DNA of 64,000 nt, taken from Pseudomonas sp. C1C7. GTDB taxonomy: Bacteria > Pseudomonadota > Gammaproteobacteria > Pseudomonadales > Pseudomonadaceae. The DNA is taken from contig NZ_JABFMP010000020.1 in the NCBI RefSeq assembly GCF_013359595.1, forward strand, positions 54,530-118,529, given 5' to 3'. Below, piece by piece: positions 52,647 to 60,778 of the stretch (its first letter is position 1; each line of letters opens with the position of its first letter). Both the position numbers and the translations under genes were made by a program. The notes below the pieces were generated by a model, which was not told the DNA's origin, did not search any database, and saw nothing but the letters and a program-made list of their open reading frames with translations.

Positions 52647-54321
52647 AGGCTGTGTGAAAACGCACTGAACACTTCGAAAGCTGAGAGCTACGGGCGTTGC
52701 CTGCGAAACCAACAGACGGAATCGCGAATTGCCCTAGTCAGTTACATAGGCGTTCGTTAGTGCTGTTTGGGCCGCGTCAGCGGCCCAAACAGCAACTCAC
52801 GGACGATCAAGCGGGTGGATCACGCCCTGATCGCTTCAAGCAGTCCTGAGATACCGAAGATGCTCATCATTCGTTTGAGGTTGTAGGCCAGCACATGAAG
52901 GCTCATCTCGGTGCTTACCCTCGGCAGGGTTTTGGTCAGGAAGTGGGTACTCCCCATCCAGTATTTGAGCGTTCCAAATGGATGTTCAACGGTCTGTCGG
53001 CGGCGCCTCATCATCGTTGGATCATTTTCAAGCCGTACCTGCATTGCATCGGCTACGGCTTCATGTTCCCAGCGCTTTACCCGGCGCTCCTTACCCGTCG
53101 TACATTGCTTGTGCATTGAGCAGGACTGGCACCCCGAGAAGTAGTAACAGTGCAATAACATGCCGTCTTCCACTGAAGAATGCCGCCGGGTCAGCAACTG
53201 TCCCGCAGGGCATCGATACACGTCCGATGCGGCAAGGTAGATGAAGTCCTGCTTACCAAATCGCCCTTCGGCTTTGCTGCCTGATGTCAGGGGTTTCGGT
53301 ACGAAGGTGGTGATACCAGCCTGCTCGCAGGCAAGGATTTCCAGACCCTTGTAATAACCTCGGTCGGCTACCACCGTCAGCGACTCGGCACTGATCTCCT
53401 CATGCGCCTGGTTCGCCATATTGCTGAGTGCGTCCGGTCATTGCCAACGTTGGTCACCTCATGGGCAATGATCAGATGGTGTTTGTCATCGACGGCCGTT
53501 TGTACGTTATAGCCAACCGTTCCGGTGCCTCGGCCGCTCGTGGCCATTGAGCGTGCATCTGGATCGGTGAGGGAGATTTGCTGGTCTGGGCTGTCGTGAA
53601 GCTGCGCCTCGATGTCTTTGAGTTTCTGCATCTGCTGTTTCAGGGTTTCATTCTTTTCTTTCAGCCGCTCGGCTTTGGCTTCAGCCACTTCGGGCGTTGC
53701 CCGATCCGCCGAATCCATTGCCGCCAGATATCGATCAATGCTCTGCTCGATCTGCTGCATGCGTGCCTTCACTTTGCCCTGGGTGAAGTTGCGGTCGCGA
53801 TTATTGACGGCTTTGAATTTGCTGCCATCGATGGCGATGATCGATTGAGAGAAGAGATTGAGGTTACGACAAAGCACCACGAACTGGCGGCATACGCTGC
53901 GAATGGCTTTGCCGTTGTCCTTGCGAAAGTCGGCAATGGTTTTGAAATCCGGAGCCAAACGCCCCGTTAGCCACATCAACTCGACGTTGCGCTCGGCTTC
54001 ACGCTCAAGCCGGCGACTGGACTGAATACGATTGAGGTAGCTGTAGATATAGATCTTCAGCAAGACCGCTGGATGGTAGGCGGGGCGACCCGTTGCAGCA
54101 GGATCGACGCCCTCAAAACCAAGTGCACCCAGGTTGAGTTCATCGACGAAAACGTCGACCACGCGCACTGGATTTTCTTCGGCTACGTAATCGTCCAGGC
54201 ACTCCGGCAGCAAGGTGACTTGCGTCCGAGACTCACCTTCGATGAATCGCTTCATGATCGTCCCCACCACGATCTAGGCGATCAGAAGATTAGACAATCG
54301 CAGGCGTTTTCACACAGCCTG
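52647..54321 (-). mobile_element. Second IS1182-type insertion sequence (1675 bp), frameshifted
   Basis: Terminal repeats CAGGCTGTGTGAAAACGC (52647-52664) and its complement (54304-54321), flanked by GGTC on both sides (52643-52646 and 54322-54325). Different ends and transposase from the element at 34963. The flanks rejoin to a palindromic repeat (GGTCGGTTTCAGCCGGTC ... AAACCGGCC, to about 54360), so this element also sits in that repeat family. Confidence 0.87.
52820..54252 (-). pseudogene. IS1182-family transposase, broken by a frameshift
   Basis: The N-terminal part (FIEGESRTQVTLLPECLDDYVAEENPVRVVDVFVDEL ... ELMWLTGRLAPDFKTIADFRKDN, DDE Asp in IIAIDGSKFKAVNN) runs to NVGNDRT near 53430; the rest (SNMANQAHEEISAESLTVVADRGYYKGLEIL ... 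EHPFGTLKYWMGSTHFLTK, with the second Asp and the Glu) is in another frame. One base is lost after CGGACGCA on the coding strand. The ATG at 54252 (MKRFIEG) is the usual start. No slippery sequence, so inactive by mutation. Confidence 0.87.
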
Positions 54322-54322
54322 G

Positions 54323-54872
54323 GTCGGTTTCAGCCGGTCGTGGCAGGCAGAAACCGGCCAATTGAAGACGTTCTCTGGCCTCTCAACAGGTATCCCACGT
54401 AAGTTCTTCTAATTGAATGGTTCCGCGACCTTTTAACTTTGCGGACACCAGTCCTTATATAAGAAACCAAGCGCTGTTCGGCACAGCGAATGACAACCAT
54501 CGAGGAGGGGAAATCCGATCAAAACTTTATCATTAAAGCTTCTCATTCTGTTTCAGTCAAAAGTCCCGGAATTATTACCCCACCAACAGGAAAAATTAAC
54601 CCACTGAAAATAGCGAACTTTTCCCCGCTATTGAGGACTATTCCCCACTAGCCTATTCGCAAAAAAATCTGGTAACCCGTTTACGGAACCTGCGAATAAC
54701 AACGCGTGGGACTGATTGCAGGCAGCCAATAGCGTTCAGGCTGGAAAGAATGGCCGCCCCCTTCTTGGGGATGTGAAGCTGACTGCAAAATAGCTCGCCT
54801 CTTGATCCGAGGTTCCCGAAGGTGGCTGCTATCATTTTGATACTTGAAAGCCCACTCCATGGATGCAGATCG
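54323..54872. other. Intergenic stretch with palindromic repeat and short iterated motifs
   Basis: Holds the repeat half at 54322-54360 and, at about 54570-54652, four short iterations of an A/T-CCCC-A/C motif (TTACCCCACC, TTAACCCACT, TTTCCCCGCTATT, ATTCCCCACTA) overlapping an inverted repeat AATAGCG/CGCTATT. These could be binding sites or an element end. No gene is supported. Confidence 0.4.
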
Positions 54873-55928
54873 ATGAAGCTGAAGCGAGAAGCCCGGACAC
54901 TCAAGAATAAGGCCATCGCCTCCCTTCGCCGCGGCTTGGAGGTGTTCAATGGGCATGACGACTTGGGACGAACGGAGTCTGTACTGCTTCACTTGCAACA
55001 CAGCAGTGAGATGCTCACCAAAGCATTGCTAGTGCAAAAGGCAAAGCAGGTCTTCGATAAAGAGCGAGGAATCGCGATAGGCCTTGATAAGGCTCTGAAT
55101 GTAGCCACGTCCAATGGCTATATGACTGGAGCGCAAGCGGGTGCTATCCGGGCGATGGATACCATGCGAGATGCTGCGCAGCATTGGATGATCGTGGTTC
55201 CGGAGGATGCCTTGTTTGTCTCCGCCCGCGCCCTACTTACCACGCTGGATGAAGTTTTAGTCGAGCACTTCGCCGACACCCTCGCGAACAACCTCCCGCT
55301 TCGTGTACTACCGCTATCCACCACGGCGCTACCTAGTTTCGATGTTCTGGTAGATCGCGAATTTCGGCACATTGCGGAGTTATTGGCGCCGAACAAACGA
55401 GCGAGGGACGAGGCTCGCGGTCGTATCCGTACGCTATTGGCGATGGAAGCTCATGTAAGTGAGACCGTGAAAGTATCAGAGCGCGACATTGACCGTATTG
55501 AGAAGGCGATCAAGGACGGTACTCAGGTAGACCAGGTTTTCCCTAGATTGATCGCTCTGGCTAGCAATGTCACCGGCGAAGGCCCAACACTTCGGGTTCA
55601 CTTCACCAAAAGGGATGGAGCGCCGGTTCGGTATGTTTCAGGTGATGATCCGGAAGCAGCTGGTGCCATTCGGGAAGTTGACTTGCAGAAAAAATACCAT
55701 CTCAGCCCTACCGCCCTCGCTGACAAGCTTGGTTTGAGCCTCAATAAATGCAAAGCCTTACGCGTGATGTTAGAGATAGATAACGACCAAGCGAATATGA
55801 TGACGTTCGAGTTCGGGAGCCAAAAGCATCCTCGGTTCTCCGACAATGCGTTACGCATTTTGTACGAAAACAATCAGCCGGAAATTGTAGAGGCGGCCTG
55901 GCAAGGCCGCGCTAAACGTAAACGGTGA
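54873..55928 (+). CDS. DUF3644 (HEPN-superfamily) protein
   Basis: A 351-aa protein. The N-terminal DUF3644 region (LKNKAIASLRRGLEVFNGHDDLGRTESVLLHLQHSSEMLTKALLVQKA ... AIRAMDTMRDAAQHWMIVVPE) shows the HEPN signature R-x4-H in RDAAQH. The C-terminal part (about 270-351: LQKKYHLSPTALADKLGLSLNKCKALRVMLEI) looks like a helix-turn-helix. HEPN proteins of this type are often RNases and DUF3644 genes are common in defence islands. The ATG at 54873 starts the conserved part; the frame is open from 54822. Confidence 0.75.
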   Translation: MKLKREARTLKNKAIASLRRGLEVFNGHDDLGRTESVLLHLQHSSEMLTKALLVQKAKQVFDKERGIAIGLDKALNVATSNGYMTGAQAGAIRAMDTMRDAAQHWMIVVPEDALFVSARALLTTLDEVLVEHFADTLANNLPLRVLPLSTTALPSFDVLVDREFRHIAELLAPNKRARDEARGRIRTLLAMEAHVSETVKVSERDIDRIEKAIKDGTQVDQVFPRLIALASNVTGEGPTLRVHFTKRDGAPVRYVSGDDPEAAGAIREVDLQKKYHLSPTALADKLGLSLNKCKALRVMLEIDNDQANMMTFEFGSQKHPRFSDNALRILYENNQPEIVEAAWQGRAKRKR

Positions 55929-56080
55929 TGTATGGTTATGGGCCGCACCGGGACACCATCATGATCCCTTGACTAATGGCGGCCAGTATCCCGGCAGTTG
56001 AATCCGGCTCTGCGCTTCACGGCCGAAGAGCTTCGCTCCGGCTTCGCGCTGAAAGGAGGGACGCAGCGGATCACTCACTT

Positions 56081-56953
56081 TCATTCAGCAGCCTGCTTCG
56101 GAACGGCTTTGTGTGTACGGGGCTTGCGCTTGGCCGCTGGAGCCTCGCGCCCCTGTTTCAGTTGCTGCTCCAGCGTATCGGCACGGGCGTGCTGCGCTGC
56201 GGCACGTTGCTGAGATTGGCTGAGCTCGGCTTGAGCCGACTCCAGGCGTCGCTGTAACTGCTCGATTTGCCGCCCCGCTTCCTTGAATTGGGCCGTCACG
56301 GCTTTGCCCTCCTCCCGCGCCCGGTCAACCTCGCGAAGCGCACGATCTTCCACGCCACGCACATAGTTCTCCTGCGCCACGCGCTCCTGCTCGGCCCGGC
56401 GCCGAGTCTCCTGCAGATCCTGCTGTAACGCTTGATTGTGCTGTTGTGTTTCAAGGCGCTCCCGCAGCAAACCTTCACGCTGCTGCTGCAAGTCTTCAAC
56501 CTGCGTCTTGCGTTGAGCCAACAACAGCTCCAGGTCGACCAGGCGCAACTCGACCGCCTGGCGTGCGGCCACCGCCTGCGCCGCCTGATGACGAAACTGT
56601 GCCGCGTCTTGGCGCGCTTGCTCTTCGACCGCTGCCGCCCGTTCAAGCTCTGCGGCCAGCACCTGTCTCTGCTCGATCAGCGCCCGCTCGGCAACGCCCT
56701 GGGCTGAATGAATGGCCTGCTGCCACACTGCGACAAAGGCCTGCGCCACTTCCGCGGGCAACCCGGGCAGGCGGGATTCTCCGCGCAGGCGCCCAGCCAG
56801 TTGCTCCCACCACTGATCGAGCAAGCTACCAACCCGGGCCGGACTGCCACGCCCCAGCTCCAGGCGAACCCGTTCGACGGTCGGGCGCTCACCGCGCGCC
56901 AACACCGCATCGGCGGCGGCAAACACCTCGTGTTCCGGTACCCCTACCGCCAT
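56081..56953 (-). CDS. tnpT: KfrA/TnpT-like DNA-binding coiled-coil protein
   Basis: A 290-aa protein. The N-terminal KfrA-type DNA-binding domain (HEVFAAADAVLARGERPTVERVRLELGRGSPARVGSLLDQWW) is followed by a coiled coil of about 180 residues rich in Gln, Glu and Arg and a basic tail (KRKPRTHKAVPKQ). It is divergent from a tyrosine recombinase with 78 bp between the starts. That arrangement matches the TnpT/TnpS cointegrate-resolution pair of Tn4651-type Tn3 transposons, where TnpT aids TnpS at the site between the genes. A plasmid KfrA role is the alternative. The symbol is given by this analogy. Confidence 0.78.
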   Translation of the reverse strand: MAVGVPEHEVFAAADAVLARGERPTVERVRLELGRGSPARVGSLLDQWWEQLAGRLRGESRLPGLPAEVAQAFVAVWQQAIHSAQGVAERALIEQRQVLAAELERAAAVEEQARQDAAQFRHQAAQAVAARQAVELRLVDLELLLAQRKTQVEDLQQQREGLLRERLETQQHNQALQQDLQETRRRAEQERVAQENYVRGVEDRALREVDRAREEGKAVTAQFKEAGRQIEQLQRRLESAQAELSQSQQRAAAQHARADTLEQQLKQGREAPAAKRKPRTHKAVPKQAAE

Positions 56954-57051
56954 GGCCCACCTCCGGCTATATTAGATCTGATAAATAAAGTTTATCCGAC
57001 TCTATAATTTTTTAACTGGAATTATAATACGTTGAACGTAATAATTATTAC
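56954..57051. promoter_or_regulatory. Candidate resolution (rst-like) site and divergent promoter region
   Basis: AT-rich gap rich in dyads: GATAAA/TTTATC (56980-56996), ATAATT/AATTAT (57004-57025), ACGTTGAACGT (57029-57039) and a perfect 14-bp palindrome GTAATAATTATTAC (57038-57051). In Tn4651-type elements the TnpS core site lies between tnpT and tnpS. Which dyad is the crossover core cannot be told by eye. Confidence 0.6.
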
Positions 57052-58156
57052 AAAACAATTGACGTTGGTCGAAGATACCCCGTTGGACCTGCATGCCCTG
57101 GCCGTAAACGCCCAGCACGCCGCAGCGGCGTTTCTTGCCGCCGGTACGGCGGCCAACACCGTGCGCAGTTACCGCAGCGCCCTCGCCTACTGGTCGGCCT
57201 GGCTGCAATTGCGTTACGGCCAGTTGCTCGGCGACGCACCACTGCCAGCGGCCGTTGCGCTTCAATTCATCCTCGATCATCTGGCACGGCCGCTAGAAGA
57301 CGGCACCTGGACTCACCTGCTGCCACCGGCGATCGACGCAGCGCTGGTCGACGCGGGCATCAAGTCCAAACCTGGCCCACTGTCCTACAACACGGTCAGT
57401 CATCGCCTGGCCGTGCTCAGCAAATGGCACCAACTCAATGGCTGGAGCAGCCCGACCGAAGCCGCTCCAGTCAAAACGCTGCTGCGCGAGGCACGCAAGG
57501 CGCAAAACCGTCAAGGGCTTCAGGTGCGCAAAAAAACAGCCGCGGTGCTCGAACCGCTGCAGGCGCTGCTCGCCACCTGCGACGACGGTGTACGGGGAGT
57601 TCGCGATCGTGCCCTGCTGCTGCTCGCCTGGAGTGGTGGCGGCCGGCGCCGCTCGGAAGTGGTCGGTTTGCAAGTCGGTGATGTGCGCCAACTGGATGCG
57701 GATACCTGGGTCTACACCTTGGGCGTCACCAAGACCGACACCAGCGGCGTTCGCCGGGAAAAACCGCTGCGCGGCCCGGCCGCCCAAGCACTGTCGGCCT
57801 GGCTGAAGGCGGCACCGACCGACGCTGGGCCGCTGTTCCGCCGCCTGTATAAAGGTGGCAAGGTCAGCGCCGATGGGCTGTCGAGCGACCAGGTGGCGCG
57901 TATCGTCCAGCGCCGCGCCAAATTGGCCGGTCTCGAAGGCGATTGGGCGGCACACAGTTTGCGCTCTGGGTTCGTCACCGAGGCGGGTCGTCAAGGCGTG
58001 CCAATGGGCGAGGTGATGGCCATGACCGAACATCGCAGCGTCACCACCGTCATGGGTTACTTTCAAGCCGGCTCCCTGCTCAATAGTCGAGCCACGTCTC
58101 TATTGCCTCCCGACGACCCGCAGCAGAACGAATCGGCAGAACCCGAGCGTGATTGA
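57032..58156 (+). CDS. tnpS: Tyrosine site-specific recombinase, TnpS-like
   Basis: A 374-aa integrase. The N-terminal SAM-like core-binding domain (NTVRSYRSALAYWSAWLQLRYGQ) is followed by the catalytic domain with all key residues: Arg in WSGGGRRRSEVVGL, Lys in GVTKTDTSGVRREKPLRG, HSLRSGF (His and Arg), His in MTEHRSV and Tyr in TTVMGYFQAG. The TTG at 57032 lies within the palindromic region; a downstream TTG at 57059 is a possible alternative. With the divergent KfrA-like gene it resembles a Tn4651-type resolution system. It converges on the tni operon. Confidence 0.87.
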   Translation: MNVIIITKQLTLVEDTPLDLHALAVNAQHAAAAFLAAGTAANTVRSYRSALAYWSAWLQLRYGQLLGDAPLPAAVALQFILDHLARPLEDGTWTHLLPPAIDAALVDAGIKSKPGPLSYNTVSHRLAVLSKWHQLNGWSSPTEAAPVKTLLREARKAQNRQGLQVRKKTAAVLEPLQALLATCDDGVRGVRDRALLLLAWSGGGRRRSEVVGLQVGDVRQLDADTWVYTLGVTKTDTSGVRREKPLRGPAAQALSAWLKAAPTDAGPLFRRLYKGGKVSADGLSSDQVARIVQRRAKLAGLEGDWAAHSLRSGFVTEAGRQGVPMGEVMAMTEHRSVTTVMGYFQAGSLLNSRATSLLPPDDPQQNESAEPERD

Positions 58157-58400
58157 AGTGGTGGGCAGAGCGCCAGGACACAAAGGCAAGGGAAGAGAAA
58201 GGTCGCGTTACCGCTGCAAAATCCCGATCATGAGTACCGTAGCGCGCACCAACCGTTATTCCTTCCCCGGGCAAAGTTAATACGCCAGCACCGGATCTTG
58301 GAACCGCAATGGCGTCAAACTCTCCAGACAGTGTTGCAAAAGCTATCAATGCAAGATTGGCACTGAAGCGAATCTTTTCAGCCCATATTATTTGCGCCAT
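58157..58400 (-). pseudogene. Possible truncated last gene of the tni operon (tniE position)
   Basis: An open frame starting at 58400 overlaps the tniQ stop by 23 bp, as coupled genes in this operon do, and encodes MAQIIWAEKIRFSANLALIAFATLSGEF and onward. It runs on antisense into the end of the tyrosine recombinase (to 58080), so its authentic part probably ends near 58157. In Tn6022-like elements a further gene follows tniD/tniQ; this could be its remnant. No domain recognised. Confidence 0.35.
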
Positions 58401-59799
58401 ACCAGACCTCAGCAGAGGACAGACATGAAGGGTAGTGCTGGTAATGGATCACACGGTATGAGGTACATGCTGCCGATTCGATGAATGCCACCAACCACAG
58501 TGGTTTTCGAGGCAACTGAATTTGCTCAAGCAGGCAGCTGTCCGGTATGGCGGAGGGCCGATCAATCATCCGAGCGATCGTCGTGATCGATTCAACAACC
58601 CAGTCGCAGAATTGGTGTGCAAGAAACCAGGAGAGGACAGCCGTGGGCCCCGCCCGCCTATCGACGCTTTTTGCAGTGGCTGAAAGCCAATTGTTTATCA
58701 CTGACCACGAGAAGCTGTTGCCCTCCAAATGACCCGGCACATTGGCTAGATTGGATTCTCCACACCAATGCCTTAAGAGCAGGCCGAACGCCTCCTCGCG
58801 GTAGCGTTGCAAGCTATTTTGCGTGTCTACTGGCCTGGCCTCTCCGAAGGGTTGGGACTCGATTTTCCAGCATTTGCGCAGATTACGTAAAATAGACTTC
58901 AAGCATTGCACGAGGTAACTGGTAAGTTCTGCTGAGTCGCTAGCGGCATCATCCGCAACCCGTTTGCGCCCCATTCTGACCCGCGCGCCTCTGATCTGAA
59001 TATAACCGGCACAACTGCTCCAATCCTTATCCGTCCAATTCCGTCCGTGCAATGGTAGGTTCACCATGGCGCACCATTGATCAAAGTCGGAATTACAAGC
59101 ACCGTAAACCAGGTAGCCAGGACACGCATTTTCATCCGCACCGCTGGCGCAAACATTAGCGTCATTTATAGGCTGTACTGCACTTCGCAACCCATTCACC
59201 CATGCCAATCGCCGAGCCCGCTCTTCTGTGTGCAGGTCAAAAAAAACTTTACCTCCATGTTTTACTCCTAGAGGTTCGTGGCAGTGAGCACAGCGAAATG
59301 GAAAACTCAACAGCCGACTGTTCCAATCGTACAACATCGATTCGCCACAATAAGCACAGTCAGTTCTTAAGTACAACAAATGGAAGGGGCATTTTCGAAG
59401 TGCTTCGGCCTGAAAAATGGTGTAATGCCGATGTACACTGGCGCAGATGGAGCAATATCGAAAATACAAACAGTTAATGGTCACCCTTAGTACAGGATGC
59501 CATGAAAAAAACATCTCATTGAGCTGTGACTCGGAAACACCAAAACAACACATTACCTGATCAGGCTTGATTAGTACTAGATTACCCAAGCCTCTTGAGC
59601 CGGAGTAATAACTCGGCATTCGGCTTTTAAACAGACTAATAAGATCTCGCTTCCTCAATGTATTTTCGAGAGCAAATCGTGATAACACGGAATAAATCGA
59701 CTCATGCCGATCAACTGTTAGACCGGATAAGCAACTTTGCTCATTCGGCCGAGCTGACCGATCAGCATTAATTAAGTAATTAAGACTACTCACTATCAT
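58378..59799 (-). CDS. tniQ: TniQ/TnsD-family target-selection protein
   Basis: A 473-aa TniQ protein. The N-terminal part carries VDRHESIYSVLSRFALEN and the zinc-binding cysteine/histidine set FRYCSICASVHRHYTIFQAEALRKCPFH ... CAYCGES ... FRCAHCHE. TniQ/TnsD proteins recruit the AAA+ protein to a target, often a fixed chromosomal site. The ATG at 59799 has GAGG 7 nt upstream and overlaps the TniB stop. The long C-terminus would define the target. The target here is unknown. Confidence 0.88.
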   Translation of the reverse strand: MIVSSLNYLINADRSARPNEQSCLSGLTVDRHESIYSVLSRFALENTLRKRDLISLFKSRMPSYYSGSRGLGNLVLIKPDQVMCCFGVSESQLNEMFFSWHPVLRVTINCLYFRYCSICASVHRHYTIFQAEALRKCPFHLLYLRTDCAYCGESMLYDWNSRLLSFPFRCAHCHEPLGVKHGGKVFFDLHTEERARRLAWVNGLRSAVQPINDANVCASGADENACPGYLVYGACNSDFDQWCAMVNLPLHGRNWTDKDWSSCAGYIQIRGARVRMGRKRVADDAASDSAELTSYLVQCLKSILRNLRKCWKIESQPFGEARPVDTQNSLQRYREEAFGLLLRHWCGESNLANVPGHLEGNSFSWSVINNWLSATAKSVDRRAGPTAVLSWFLAHQFCDWVVESITTIARMIDRPSAIPDSCLLEQIQLPRKPLWLVAFIESAACTSYRVIHYQHYPSCLSSAEVWYGANNMG

Positions 59800-60778
59800 A
59801 GCAACGCCTCGACGATGGACTGGCAAGAGCCGACAAATAGACTAAAAAATCACCTTGTCCAATCAAAAAATCAATAAACCCCCTATCAATTGTGAAATCA
59901 GGCGCATCTTTATAACAGTAGTCTTCAAACAGAGCTTCTACTAGCATAGTGAGATGCTTCATCGGAATCCAATACTCTAAAATCTTACCATTTGCATCAA
60001 TTACATCGACAAAGGCACTCCATATAATCTCGGTTGCGTCCTGTAGGCGAAAGCCAGCTAAATAGGCTTGCGGAAAGAAAAAACGTGTAAATGGCCATTC
60101 TGGATTAGACTCGAACATCGAGTCATACCCGCCTAAAACCATCTTTAGCTCTTCAAGATCCCTGATGCCATGAAACTCGACGACTTGCCGCATGAGGCGA
60201 TCAACCACCACACCATTCGCCCGCTCGATATAATTTTTCCTAAACTCTACCAGAGTTTGTTGCCCTACCATCACTGAGATAAGCCTAACGTTGTGGCGCT
60301 CCAATTTGTCGTAGATTTCACACAGCCAGTTTAGCTGCAAATCTGTCCACTTATGTGGCTCATCGATAAATAGCAAAAACAAACGCTTTGCGTTGCACTG
60401 GCCCATCGAAATCATTTGGTCCACCGCACGTCTTTTACACTCACCAGAGCTGCCGCTCGTTTTAACCCCAAGCTCTTGACAAATATCTGCAAAAAAATCG
60501 CGCTCCGATACGTATAATTTGGTTTCACCATCCAAGGTGGCCGAATACAGACCTTTGTATTTAGCTTTTGCGGTCATCTCCAGATACTGAATGGCCGACG
60601 ATTTACCAATTCGCCACGGTCCACATATAATGAAGCCGCCCGCGCGTCGGCGTAACGCCATATCCAGGTGTTCCCAGGCCAGGGATATCGAATCAGTAGG
60701 AATGAGGTAGTCTTGCGAGCACAGCGCATGTTCTGCAACCGGCTTCGGACGAATTATAGAGTTGTCCTGAATTTTCAT
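59786..60778 (-). CDS. tniB: TniB/TnsC-like AAA+ transposition regulator
   Basis: A 330-aa ATPase. Walker A GPWRIGKSS near residue 55, Walker B RLFLLFIDEPHKW and sensor-1-like SVMVGQQ. It bridges the target selector TniQ and the transposase TniA and gives target immunity in Tn7-like systems. It overlaps tniA (ATGA) and tniQ, so the genes are translated together. Confidence 0.9.
   Translation of the reverse strand: MKIQDNSIIRPKPVAEHALCSQDYLIPTDSISLAWEHLDMALRRRAGGFIICGPWRIGKSSAIQYLEMTAKAKYKGLYSATLDGETKLYVSERDFFADICQELGVKTSGSSGECKRRAVDQMISMGQCNAKRLFLLFIDEPHKWTDLQLNWLCEIYDKLERHNVRLISVMVGQQTLVEFRKNYIERANGVVVDRLMRQVVEFHGIRDLEELKMVLGGYDSMFESNPEWPFTRFFFPQAYLAGFRLQDATEIIWSAFVDVIDANGKILEYWIPMKHLTMLVEALFEDYCYKDAPDFTIDRGFIDFLIGQGDFLVYLSALASPSSRRCYDSE

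Noticed and set aside
52461..52760. 99-codon open frame left of the second IS
   Set aside because: It crosses the IS terminal repeat at 52647 and so cannot be an old gene.
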